Numbered from the stretch's first letter, positions 27,773-34,663 are shown. The stretch is 43,567 bases of DNA from Sulfurimonas sp. (GCA_002899765.1 PPDH01000041.1:1-43567); one strand, 5' to 3'. Numbers and translations are program-made. The notes: generated from the sequence alone by a model not told the origin.

Positions 27773-28009
27773 CTAAACTCTTATTGATTTTTCATAAAGT
27801 ATTTCTGGATCTAAGTCTAAATGGTTTGACCACTCTATAGAATCAAAACTTACCCTTACACTGTTAAAAATAGATTTGTCTTTTAACTCTGAAAATTTAC
27901 CTATATGTAGATACTAAGATACATCAAAAATTATCTTTTCACTGTTTTCAAAAGTTAGAAGTAGTTTATAGTCCTTTTGTGGTTCTACTGATTTAATTGC
28001 TAAATACAT
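27773..28009 (-). pseudogene. DUF2442 protein, interrupted by TAG
   Basis: A 78-codon frame from ATG 28009 (AAGGAG upstream) to 27773 reads MYLAIKSVEPQKDYKLLLTF, then IIFDVS, TAG at 27914-27916, then YLHIGKFSELKDKSIFN, SIEWSNHLDLDPEILYEKS. The DUF2442 pattern (FDV...YL..G.F.ELKD, and I.W.......P..LY) is retained on both sides of the stop. The lost residue is uncertain because the family often has Pro there; GAG or TCG would be one base away from TAG. Its start overlaps the end of DUF4160 territory by 10 bp less than a full gap, as usual for this pair. The two domains commonly occur together and have been suspected of toxin-antitoxin-like behaviour. Confidence 0.75.
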
Positions 28010-28018
28010 TATTTCTCC

Positions 28019-28285
28019 TTATTTTAATGGCTCTATAGAAAATGGCAATTCACCGTTTTGAGCTAAATTCCAATCTGCCATCAATTCATCTTTATGCAAT
28101 TCTGCCCAAGCCTCAACTAACTTTTTTTGTTTATTTGGTAGTTTGCCATCGCTTACTTCACAACTATTTAAATCTAAGATTGCAGTATACTCATTATAGT
28201 AAACATGGATATGAGGTGGATTATGCTCATTTGGGGAACAATACATTCTAATAATTATCCCATAAAACATGCTGATAGTCGGCAT
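28019..28285 (-). CDS. DUF4160 protein
   Basis: An 88-residue protein with the DUF4160 core: PTISMFYGIIIRMYCSPNEH, NPPHIHVYYNEYTAILDLN and a C-terminal KKLVEAWAELHKDELMADW. It lies immediately upstream of the DUF2442 gene on the same strand, the standard arrangement for these families. No biochemical function is established. The pair sits alone between copies of an exact inverted repeat. Confidence 0.85.
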   Translation of the reverse strand: MPTISMFYGIIIRMYCSPNEHNPPHIHVYYNEYTAILDLNSCEVSDGKLPNKQKKLVEAWAELHKDELMADWNLAQNGELPFSIEPLK

Positions 28286-28456
28286 TAAGAACCTCTTCTG
28301 TTGACATAGTAGATATTATAGCTAAAAGTAATTTATAAAAGAAAAAAGAATAGAAATCAATTTAATAGAATTTTATTTTGATAGAAGTAGCGTTATGTTA
28401 ATTAAAGGAAAGTTTAAGAAAAAGCATAAAAGAGTGCCTAGTATCTTTTTACTCGC
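28286..28456. other. Intergenic DNA, no gene seen
   Basis: AT-rich sequence between DUF4160 and the right-hand inverted repeat. It should hold the promoter of the DUF4160/DUF2442 pair on the minus strand. No convincing coding frame or RNA gene is visible. Confidence 0.5.
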
Positions 28457-28485
28457 CCGTCATTGCGAGCGAAGCGCGGCAATCT
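28457..28485. repeat. Right copy of an exact 29-bp inverted repeat
   Basis: The sequence starting CCGTCATTGCGAGCG and ending GCGGCAATCT is the exact reverse complement of 27690-27718. The two copies flank the DUF4160/DUF2442 pair, enclosing 796 bp including the repeats. It belongs to the dispersed family seen at 20.72 and 27.5-27.7 kb. Confidence 0.9.
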
Positions 28486-28503
28486 CAATGACGAAAAAAA
28501 AAG

Positions 28504-28545
28504 CAAAAAAAAAGCCCCACCAACTCTTAAGAGAAAGTGAGGCTT
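28504..28545 (-). terminator. Rho-independent terminator of the S-layer-like gene
   Basis: On the minus strand the stem arms AAGCCTCAC and GTGGGGCTT are followed by a run of about nine T residues. It lies about 75 bp downstream of the stop at 28619, in the right orientation. Confidence 0.8.
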
Positions 28546-28567
28546 AGTTTAACTAACTTTTGTCCGC

Positions 28568-28601
28568 ATTACCACGCAGAACGTGGGAACGTGCGAACGA
28601 G
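28568..28601. repeat. Second dispersed palindromic repeat type
   Basis: TTACCACGCAGAACGTGGGAA with a CCACG/CGTGG hairpin, followed by CGTGCGAACGAG. The word set (TTCCCACGTTCTGCGTGG on the other strand) resembles a common intergenic repeat of Proteobacteria. It lies between the S-layer-like gene and its terminator. Confidence 0.5.
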
Positions 28602-28618
28602 AAAGAGGTTGCTTTGGA

Positions 28619-30862
28619 TTAAGCAATGATGTTATCAGCTGAAAAATCAGCTAAAGTTAATCCTGCCAACTCAATTAACATATCAGTTGTACCATCAGCA
28701 TCAGAATCTATTGCTAAATAAGTTGCAATTGCTTCATCAGCATCAGCTGTAGTATCATTTTCTAGTAATGCATACAATGTTGTAGCAGAAGATGTACCTG
28801 ATAACGTTGCAAATGCTCCATCTGCAGCAGTTACTATAGCAGCAATATCAGCATAGTCAGTAGCAGCTACTTCTACATAGTTACCTGTAGTCGCAGTTGC
28901 ATCACCAGCAAGTCCTAAAGATAAGAAATCTTCTGCATCATCAAAAGTAGTAATAACATCGAATGTATTTTCAGTTGTATCTGTACCATTACCAGTCATT
29001 CCTGAATCACCTGAAGCTATCACAACAGTATCAACTCCAGTGCCTAAAGTGATTGCATCTGCACCAATCGTACCAGTAATTGTATCTCCAAAATTTGAAC
29101 CCTCTATTTCAACAGTTGCAGATACACCATAAGCAAGTGTAATTGCAGAAGCATCGATAATTTGGGCTGTAGTTGCAGCAGAACCATCAATAAAAAGAAG
29201 ACCAGTGCCTTTTAGAGCAAAACCATTAAACTCATTGAATTGAGCAGAAGTAATATCTAAGCTAGTTACTACATTTACAGTATCAACATTACCTGTAATT
29301 GTTGCACCTGTTAAATCAGCACTTGTAGAAGTCAGTGTATTAGCACCTGTTCCTAAAGCTATAGTTGCTGTTGAAGCAAAAGTTGCAGCATTAAGAGTGT
29401 TAGCACCATCACCTAAATTGATATTGTATGCAGCAGTATTTCCTAGTGTAACTTCATCATCACCTGTACCAGTTACTAATACAACTTCACCAGCTGTAAC
29501 AAGAGTTACTGTGTCAGCACCAGCACCTGTCACGAATTGAGACTCATCAGCAGCATCTGTTACAGTTAATGTATCATCACCAGCACCTGTATCAACTGTA
29601 AATAAATCTGTTGCACCACCGTCATCTACTTCAACATCATCATTACCAGCACCTAAAGCAATAAGTTGCTCATCTGCAGTATTACCATCAGATATAACTG
29701 TAATAGCAGCAGTTGATGTAGAGATAATAGAGTTTGCATTAGTTACAGTACCTAAATCAATTGTTTGAGTACCAGTTACAACTAAATCAGCATCATAAAT
29801 ATCTAATGTAGTCATACTTAATTTATCAGCAGTAGCATCTAAATATACTGACTCAAATACATCATTTGCACCGATAGTAACACCGCCAAGTGTAACTGCA
29901 GTAGTTGCATTTTCATTATCAAGTACAGCAAATTTGAATGAACCAGTTGTTTCACCAACAACATTGTCAGCATCTACATTTGTTTGGTTCGTTTTAGTAG
30001 TAATTAATTGGCTATCAGCAACTACTATTGCAAATGTGTTAAAATCAGCATCTAAAACTACAGAGTTTACAGTACTTACATCAGTTAAATCTAAAGCAGC
30101 AGCAGTTCCAACTACTACAGTTACTGTGCCAGTTGCACTGTTTACTAATTCTTCAGCATTTAAAGTAGCAGCAGTCATATTTAATGTAATATCAGCATCA
30201 CCTGAAAGTGTCAATTCATCACCGATTGCATCTACAGTTAATTCTGTAGCAGCAGTAGCAACTAATGTTAATTCATCAACAGCATTTGTAACACTTACTT
30301 CACCAGATACACTAGCAGTAGCTTTTGAACCTGTTGCAGCAGCAGTTTCAGTTACAGATAAGTCTTTATCATTGATACCAGTGATAGTTGTACCTGCATA
30401 ATTAATATTAGCAACAGTAACATCACCTGTAGCAGCCGTAGCATTTACTGTAGCAGCTGTAGCAATGTTTGAAGTAGTATCCATAGTCACAGAGAAATCT
30501 GAAACTTGGTCACCAGCAACAAAATTTGTAGCTCTCATACTAGTTAATGAAACAGCACCAGTGCCGTCAATAGCACCATCTAAAAGGTCTAATCTGTTAA
30601 CAGTTACAGTAGTAGCACCGCTTACACTTGTACCTGCAAATGAGAAAGTACCAACTTTTTGAGCATTGATAGTAATGTTTTCAATACCAGAAACTGTTGG
30701 AGTTGCAGTAATATTTGATGTCGTAGTCAATGTTAATGTATCGCTATCAGTAGATGTAGCATCAATCATTAAGTCACCAGTATTATAAGTAGCTTGTGTA
30801 CCTACGAAAGAATCGTTCTTAGCTGTACCAATAAAACTATCTGTAGCAGCAGTAGTCAACAT
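28619..30862 (-). CDS. S-layer/RTX-like secreted protein with type I secretion C-terminus, apparently lacking its N-terminus
   Basis: 747 residues, extremely rich in Thr, Ala, Asp, Val and Gly, with almost no Cys, Trp or His. The start MLTTAATDSFIGTAKNDSF resembles the region that normally follows an N-terminal anchoring domain in such proteins. The centre has RTX-like glycine-aspartate turns (LGAGNDDVEV, DTGAGDDTLTV, VTGAGADTVTL, VTGTGDDEVTL). The end (FDVITTFDDAEDFLSL, then DSDADGTTDMLIELAGL and LADFSADNIIA) matches uncleaved type I secretion signals of S-layer proteins. The ATG at 30862 has no clear AGGAG site, and a TAG lies nine codons upstream. No ABC exporter genes are nearby. The truncation coincides with the start of accessory DNA. 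Confidence 0.75.
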   Translation of the reverse strand: MLTTAATDSFIGTAKNDSFVGTQATYNTGDLMIDATSTDSDTLTLTTTSNITATPTVSGIENITINAQKVGTFSFAGTSVSGATTVTVNRLDLLDGAIDGTGAVSLTSMRATNFVAGDQVSDFSVTMDTTSNIATAATVNATAATGDVTVANINYAGTTITGINDKDLSVTETAAATGSKATASVSGEVSVTNAVDELTLVATAATELTVDAIGDELTLSGDADITLNMTAATLNAEELVNSATGTVTVVVGTAAALDLTDVSTVNSVVLDADFNTFAIVVADSQLITTKTNQTNVDADNVVGETTGSFKFAVLDNENATTAVTLGGVTIGANDVFESVYLDATADKLSMTTLDIYDADLVVTGTQTIDLGTVTNANSIISTSTAAITVISDGNTADEQLIALGAGNDDVEVDDGGATDLFTVDTGAGDDTLTVTDAADESQFVTGAGADTVTLVTAGEVVLVTGTGDDEVTLGNTAAYNINLGDGANTLNAATFASTATIALGTGANTLTSTSADLTGATITGNVDTVNVVTSLDITSAQFNEFNGFALKGTGLLFIDGSAATTAQIIDASAITLAYGVSATVEIEGSNFGDTITGTIGADAITLGTGVDTVVIASGDSGMTGNGTDTTENTFDVITTFDDAEDFLSLGLAGDATATTGNYVEVAATDYADIAAIVTAADGAFATLSGTSSATTLYALLENDTTADADEAIATYLAIDSDADGTTDMLIELAGLTLADFSADNIIA

Positions 30863-31139
30863 TCCCGTTTCACCTACTCTAAAAACACCCTATTTTACAC
30901 CTTTTTACCCTCTATAAAGCCCTTAAATAAGGGAAATGAAAGTTTTATTTCACAAATTGACTTTTTAGTGTTAAATTTCTTGCTGGCACTATGCTGGCAG
31001 TGATTGAATGTAAAAATGAAGGAATGACACTTTATGAAGCATTATATTAAGGGAGATTATACTGAATATTTTGCTGGCATATTGCTGGCAGCAGGTTAAA
31101 TTTTAAGCTAGTTATAATGTTTAGATTTGGTGGTTTGAG
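30863..31139. other. Intergenic junction DNA with inverted and direct repeats
   Basis: A gap of about 330 bp between divergent genes. It holds the inverted repeat CCCTTAAATAAGGG (30920-30933), the words AAAGCCCTT (30916-30924) and GAAATG (30933-30938) shared with 33220-33234, and two copies of a TGCTGGCA-N3-TGCTGGCAG unit. No coding frame is convincing. It is the most likely boundary between chromosome and integrated DNA. Confidence 0.5.
30981..31091 (+). repeat. Two copies of a paired TGCTGGCA direct repeat
   Basis: TGCTGGCA occurs at 30981, 30992, 31072 and 31083. Each pair has exactly 11-bp spacing (TGCTGGCACTATGCTGGCAG and TGCTGGCATATTGCTGGCAG), and the pairs are 91 bp apart. Such helical-phase doublets are typical of arm-type integrase sites or iterons. 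No copy was seen elsewhere in the window. Confidence 0.7.
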
Positions 31140-31188
31140 TTGATTTAGAGGTTTATTTTGGTATAATAATCACAATTAAAGAAAGGAG
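31140..31188 (+). promoter_or_regulatory. Sigma70-type promoter and ribosome site of the MNT/HEPN pair
   Basis: A -35-like TTGATT (31140-31145), 16-bp spacer, and perfect -10 TATAAT (31162-31167, in GGTATAATAAT) are followed by AAAGGAG (31182-31188) eight bases before the ATG at 31197. Confidence 0.75.
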
Positions 31189-31196
31189 TATCAGCT

Positions 31197-31535
31197 ATGC
31201 CAATTATAGATATTGAAAAAGTCAAAGATGAAATAGTAGAACGATTAAAGCCACTTGATCCTGATAGAGTTATCTTGTTTGGTTCTTATGCTTATGGTAC
31301 TCCTAACGAAGATAGTGATATTGATTTGTATGTTGTTACTAAAGATGAATTTATACCTCAAGACTTTAAAGAAAGAATGACACTAACAAATAAGATTTCA
31401 AATGCAATTGACGCTATTAGAGATAGAACTGCTGTAGATTTAATAGTGCATACTAAAAGTATGGCAGATAAATTTAAAGAACTTAATAGTTCATTCTCTA
31501 GAGAGTTATTATCACAGGGAAAAGTTTTATTATGA
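31197..31535 (+). CDS. MNT-type nucleotidyltransferase (antitoxin of a MNT/HEPN pair)
   Basis: A 112-residue minimal nucleotidyltransferase with the active-site motif FGSYAYGTPNEDSDIDL at residues 29-45 (GSx10DxD) and VDLIVHTKS further on. In characterised pairs this antitoxin transfers AMP groups to the HEPN toxin. It overlaps the HEPN gene by 4 bp (ATGA), the usual coupling. A strong promoter lies directly upstream. Catalytic residues are all present. Confidence 0.87.
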   Translation: MPIIDIEKVKDEIVERLKPLDPDRVILFGSYAYGTPNEDSDIDLYVVTKDEFIPQDFKERMTLTNKISNAIDAIRDRTAVDLIVHTKSMADKFKELNSSFSRELLSQGKVLL

Positions 31536-31945
31536 GCAAATCATTAGCTCTTGACTGGCTTAAATCTTCTTACAGTGATATAGTTACCCTTAATAAAATT
31601 TCAGATGATGACTTTATAACGCATGTAACAGCGTTTCATTCTCAACAATCTACTGAAAAATGCTTAAAAGCTATACTGGAATACAACGACACTAAAGTAC
31701 CTTCAAAACATGATCTTAGAATGCTAAATAGACTTGTAAGTGATTATATTACAATTGATGATGATTTAATTCTTGATTCTCTTAATACTCTATATATAGA
31801 CTCACGCTACCCTGGAGATATGGGGTTACTTCCTCATGGAAAACCTACATTGGAACAAGCACAAGAGTTCTACGAGTTTGCTAAACATATATTCTATCGT
31901 GTGTGTAAACTTCTAGAAATAGATCCAGAAGAAGTAAAAAAATAA
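31532..31945 (+). CDS. HEPN domain protein (toxin partner)
   Basis: A 137-residue all-helical HEPN protein. The phrases SLALDWLKSSYSDI, AFHSQQSTEKCLKAILEYND, PSKHDLRMLNRL and SRYPGD match the HEPN branch that pairs with MNT proteins. The RX4-6H ribonuclease motif of HepT-type toxins is not visible: the candidate Arg in RYPGDMGLLPH is followed by His only at +10. It may therefore be non-nucleolytic or use other residues. A strong hairpin follows its stop. Confidence 0.85.
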   Translation: MSKSLALDWLKSSYSDIVTLNKISDDDFITHVTAFHSQQSTEKCLKAILEYNDTKVPSKHDLRMLNRLVSDYITIDDDLILDSLNTLYIDSRYPGDMGLLPHGKPTLEQAQEFYEFAKHIFYRVCKLLEIDPEEVKK

Positions 31946-31947
31946 AT

Positions 31948-31980
31948 AGTGCCAGAGTAGGACTACCCTACTCTGGTACT
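31948..31980. terminator. Bidirectional hairpin terminator between HEPN and the resolvase-like gene
   Basis: Arms AGTGCCAGAGTAGG (31948-31961) and CCTACTCTGGTACT (31967-31980) match at 13 of 14 positions around a 5-base loop. On the minus strand it is followed by TTTATTTTTTTAC, a good T-tract. It sits exactly between two convergent stops. Confidence 0.85.
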
Positions 31981-32535
31981 TTAACTAGCCTTTTTCTGCT
32001 TAGCAATATGCCGAAGTAAAGTTGACCTACCAACTCCAAACCTATTAGCTACATTTTGAGAAGTTTGATTGTGTTTTAACTCTATTGCTTTTAGTACTTG
32101 CTGTTGAGTTAGTTTTGGTGGTCTGCCTAATCTTACTCCATTTGCTTTTGCTTTAGAGATACCATAGACTTGTTTCTCTACTTTTATATCATCTATAAAC
32201 TCAATTAGATAGAGTAATAGTTCATCTAGGGTATGGGTATCTTTAGAGATAAACTTTTGTTGTACTACTTCTAGGGTTACATCTTTATCATTAAGTTCAA
32301 ATAGTACTTCTAAGAGTGATTGTACACTTATACATAGAATTGATAATATTGTAACTGCTAGTGCATCTCCACTAGATAATGAATCTATAGCTTCTTGAAG
32401 TTTACGCTTTAGTTTAAAGCTTAGCTCCTTTGAAGTCTCTACATATATTTTAGAGCAGCCATGTGAGATAAGAAGTTCTGATTGTTCCTCTATCTCTAGT
32501 TTTGATGTTGATTGTATATATCCTATTCTCTTCAT
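31981..32535 (-). CDS. Serine-recombinase-like protein lacking catalytic residues, with HTH
   Basis: A 184-residue protein with the layout of a resolvase/invertase. The N-terminus MKRIGYIQSTSKLEIEEQSE aligns with GYxRVST of active enzymes, but Arg is Gln and the nucleophile Ser position is Thr. The conserved KLDRLGRS segment reads TILSILCISVQS, losing both catalytic Arg residues. The long helix and the C-terminal Hin-type DNA-binding domain are intact (RLGRPPKLTQQQVLKAIE, then QNVANRFGVGRSTLLRHI). It is probably a DNA-binding accessory or repressor rather than a recombinase. It overlaps the tyrosine recombinase upstream by 4 bp, so the two are coupled. Confidence 0.75.
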   Translation of the reverse strand: MKRIGYIQSTSKLEIEEQSELLISHGCSKIYVETSKELSFKLKRKLQEAIDSLSSGDALAVTILSILCISVQSLLEVLFELNDKDVTLEVVQQKFISKDTHTLDELLLYLIEFIDDIKVEKQVYGISKAKANGVRLGRPPKLTQQQVLKAIELKHNQTSQNVANRFGVGRSTLLRHIAKQKKAS

Positions 32536-33140
32536 CGTATCATAGCTCCTTTTACATCATCATCTGTTGGCTTGATATATCCCATAGTAGTTTTTACATC
32601 ACTGTGACCTATAAACTTACTTATGATTTTTGCATTTATACCTTTTGCTCCCATTTCAGTTATTAAGCCTTGTCTGAATGAGTGTGAAGTGTAACCAGCT
32701 CCAAGTATTGATTTCATAACATCATTAACTTGTGCTATAAATGTGAGTGGGTGTATCCATGTTCGCTTAGAGTGGTTGCTGCCTTTGGCTATAACTTTGA
32801 TTTGTAGGTCTGTATCAGTTTCAAATACAAATAATTTCTTTAGCTGCTTTTTAAACTCATCACCTGCAAAGAGTTTTCTCTCTGATTTAGTTTTAGGTAG
32901 CAGTAACTTTGTCTCTCCTGTATCTAATAGCTCTTTTATATGTGATAGCTTCATCTCTTGTAACTCATTTAGTCGTAAACCTGTAAAGTATAAAATGGTA
33001 AATGCTCGAAGTAGATTATCTCTTGTGTTAGGACGAAGTGACTCATCACCTCTAACTGCACTCATCAGTTTTTTATACTCATGTTCGGTTACTGACTCTT
33101 TTATCCGTTTGGGTGTTTTTCTTTTAGATTTTGCTTTCAT
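32532..33140 (-). CDS. Short tyrosine recombinase (catalytic domain only, FimB size)
   Basis: A 202-residue protein consisting of the catalytic domain alone. It has Arg in LYFTGLRLNELQEMK near residue 56, HxxR in SHSFRQGLITEMGAKG near 153-168, the third box ISKFIGHSDVKTTMGYI with His and the nucleophile Tyr near 188. The usual N-terminal core-binding domain is absent, as in FimB/FimE invertases. AAGGAT precedes ATG 33140. It is coupled by ATGA overlap to the pseudo-resolvase. It is distinct from the larger integrase at 41.8 kb. Confidence 0.82.
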   Translation of the reverse strand: MKAKSKRKTPKRIKESVTEHEYKKLMSAVRGDESLRPNTRDNLLRAFTILYFTGLRLNELQEMKLSHIKELLDTGETKLLLPKTKSERKLFAGDEFKKQLKKLFVFETDTDLQIKVIAKGSNHSKRTWIHPLTFIAQVNDVMKSILGAGYTSHSFRQGLITEMGAKGINAKIISKFIGHSDVKTTMGYIKPTDDDVKGAMIR

Positions 33141-33213
33141 ATCCTTTTCCTTATATTATCTCCTTATTAAGGGGTGTTTTATGGGGTTTTATTTTTGCTT
33201 GATTAATTTGATA

Positions 33214-33268
33214 GGCTTTAAAGCCCTTGAAATGGAGAAACCTTATAAAATGATGAAGTTTATAAGGT
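33214..33268. repeat. Palindrome and inverted repeat upstream of the short recombinase
   Basis: A perfect 12-bp palindrome GGCTTTAAAGCC (33214-33225) is followed by a perfect 10-bp inverted repeat, ACCTTATAAA and TTTATAAGGT (33240-33249, 33259-33268), with a 9-base spacer. AAAGCCCTTGAAATG at 33220 is shared in part with 30916-30938. This may be a recombinase site, an operator, or a terminator for the lipoprotein gene, although no T-run follows. Confidence 0.5.
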
Positions 33269-33278
33269 AAATTACAAT

Positions 33279-33638
33279 CTACTCAAACTCGACACTCCAA
33301 TTTCCATTATCCGTAATTACTTCAACTTTTACTAAATTACACTTAGCTGTATATCCAGCAGTAGCTTTTTGTCCGTATGATAAAGTTTTTGGAAACTCTT
33401 TTTGTCTATGTGCTGTCATTTTACAGTTACCATTATTTGTTATAACATTTTCAATTGTAACTTTATCTATAACTGCAGTTACTTCTACCACTGGTACACT
33501 TATCATATATCCACCCCAATCACTAGAGAGTGTCTTTGCTTCAATTCTTACTGGTGATTGTTCTGGTGTACTATCTGTACAACCACTTAAACCTATTATT
33601 AGCGTTATTGCTACTATACTTGTAATTAATCTCTTCAT
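33279..33638 (-). CDS. Small secreted lipoprotein
   Basis: A 119-residue precursor with a clear lipoprotein signal, MKRLITSIVAITLIIGLSGC, and lipobox Cys at about residue 20. The mature part has two further Cys (GNCKMTAHRQ and AKCNLVKVEV) that may form a disulfide, and a beta-rich pattern. No family is recognised. A small surface lipoprotein next to recombinases and plasmid-type genes could act in surface exclusion, but that is a guess. Confidence 0.72.
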   Translation of the reverse strand: MKRLITSIVAITLIIGLSGCTDSTPEQSPVRIEAKTLSSDWGGYMISVPVVEVTAVIDKVTIENVITNNGNCKMTAHRQKEFPKTLSYGQKATAGYTAKCNLVKVEVITDNGNWSVEFE

Positions 33639-33688
33639 CTGTTTTATCCTTTGTATTTTTTATATAATTTGTTTGCCACTCTTGGCTA

Positions 33689-33916
33689 CTACTCTCTTAA
33701 ACTACCTATTTGATAAAACTCATCAGCACCATCATATTCAACCATTGCCTCATCCATTGTCTTATAAAACACTTCTGCTCTATTTCCACATATATGTTCC
33801 TCGAAATAGATATAACCATCACTATCATCATCCCACTGTACATAATCTATCCCTACACAGTTCTCGTGGAACTCTTTATATTTTTGGTTTTCTGTATATA
33901 TTCGTTTAGCTTTCAT
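33689..33916 (-). CDS. Hypothetical acidic protein
   Basis: A 75-residue acidic protein with WDDDSDGYIYFEEHICGNRAE and DEAMVEYDGADEFYQIG. No family is recognised. Its start overlaps the end of the preceding 55-residue gene by 11 bp, and that overlap supports it being real. Confidence 0.5.
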   Translation of the reverse strand: MKAKRIYTENQKYKEFHENCVGIDYVQWDDDSDGYIYFEEHICGNRAEVFYKTMDEAMVEYDGADEFYQIGSLRE

Positions 33917-34073
33917 CCTCTAGCTCTCTTATTGCGTTTTGTAGTATCTGATGGAAATATAGCTCACCTGTACTCTTCTTATTTTGAATATCTTTTGATA
34001 AAAACTTTAAACCCTCTTTAGTCCAACCTTTAAAGTTATGTTTTGCTTCATTAGTGATATAGAGATTTTCCAT
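33906..34073 (-). CDS. Small hypothetical protein (55 residues)
   Basis: Reads MENLYITNEAKHNFKGWTKE to a terminal ELEDES. GAGGAGCAAGAG stands just before ATG 34073, a good ribosome site. It overlaps the next gene by 11 bp. No known domain. The fit of start site, codon use and overlap supports a genuine gene of the accessory region. Confidence 0.55.
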   Translation of the reverse strand: MENLYITNEAKHNFKGWTKEGLKFLSKDIQNKKSTGELYFHQILQNAIRELEDES

Positions 34074-34432
34074 CTCTTGCTCCTCTTAATCTATTTATTT
34101 TTTTATACTAACTCTTATATGACAGAATTAGATCTGTTAGAACTCCCAATGAAAAGAAACCCACCCAACCTAATTACATTTAGGTTTTATTACATGACCT
34201 AGGCAGCATCCTAGGAGAGACTAAGAACAACCCATAAAAAGATAAAGATAGAAAGAAAAGATAGCACCGACAAGCCAGCAACAAACTCTATTCTTGAAAG
34301 AGGATAGGGGGGAGGGGCGCAAGCCCCGTTGGGGGAAAGGAGAGAACTTCTTAACATATAATCATCTCTAATATAGTCCTTTATACACCCTACTCTGTTG
34401 TAGCTTTTATTTACAAACCTCTCTTTATCAAT
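34074..34432. other. Noncoding structured island with G-rich hairpin
   Basis: About 360 bp without a gene in an otherwise gene-dense region. It contains ACAGA/TCTGT arms near 34133-34148, CCTAA/TTAGG arms near 34170, two CCTAGG palindromes, and a GC-rich block near 34300-34340. That block holds GGGGC-GCAA-GCCCC, a 5-bp stem with a GNRA loop, flanked by runs of five and six G. The latter is striking in AT-rich DNA and could be a replication origin, a structured RNA or a G-quadruplex. No function is shown. Confidence 0.5.
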
Positions 34433-34663
34433 TCATCTGATAGCTTGATAAAATGCTCTATTTGCTATCTTTGGCACTAGTGTTATGCAGATAGCTCCAT
34501 TTAATATATTATGTGGCTTATAGTCTATTTTAGAATAATGAATATCACCCTTATACTCTGCATCTGATTGTTGTTGAATATAGATAAAGTGTCTCTTGTG
34601 TTTGAATTGCACCTCTTGATGTTTATTTAGCTTTTTAGCTAATGTTTTAACTATAGTTTTCAT
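34433..34663 (-). CDS. Hypothetical protein, paralogue of its upstream neighbour
   Basis: A 76-residue protein sharing the frame TLA..L......V.FKHK.H...I....D..Y...I...., followed by a GA-IC segment, with the protein encoded just upstream. The 4-bp overlap (ATGA) with that gene indicates coupling. No family is recognised. A tandem duplication followed by divergence is likely. Confidence 0.55.
   Translation of the reverse strand: MKTIVKTLAKKLNKHQEVQFKHKRHFIYIQQQSDAEYKGDIHYSKIDYKPHNILNGAICITLVPKIANRAFYQAIR

Noticed and set aside
27588-27840. Short frames over the repeat cluster
   Set aside because: Their residues come from repeated palindromic units (SSLRGA, LRASLAMT) and are typical repeat artefacts.
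29934-30401. Plus-strand 155-residue frame opposite the S-layer-like gene
   Set aside because: It is a mirror of the repetitive Thr/Ala codons of the real gene and matches no protein-like pattern.
33710-34021. Plus-strand 103-residue frame
   Set aside because: It overlaps two coupled minus-strand genes with good ribosome sites and has the hydrophobic Ile/Tyr-rich look of antisense AT-rich DNA.
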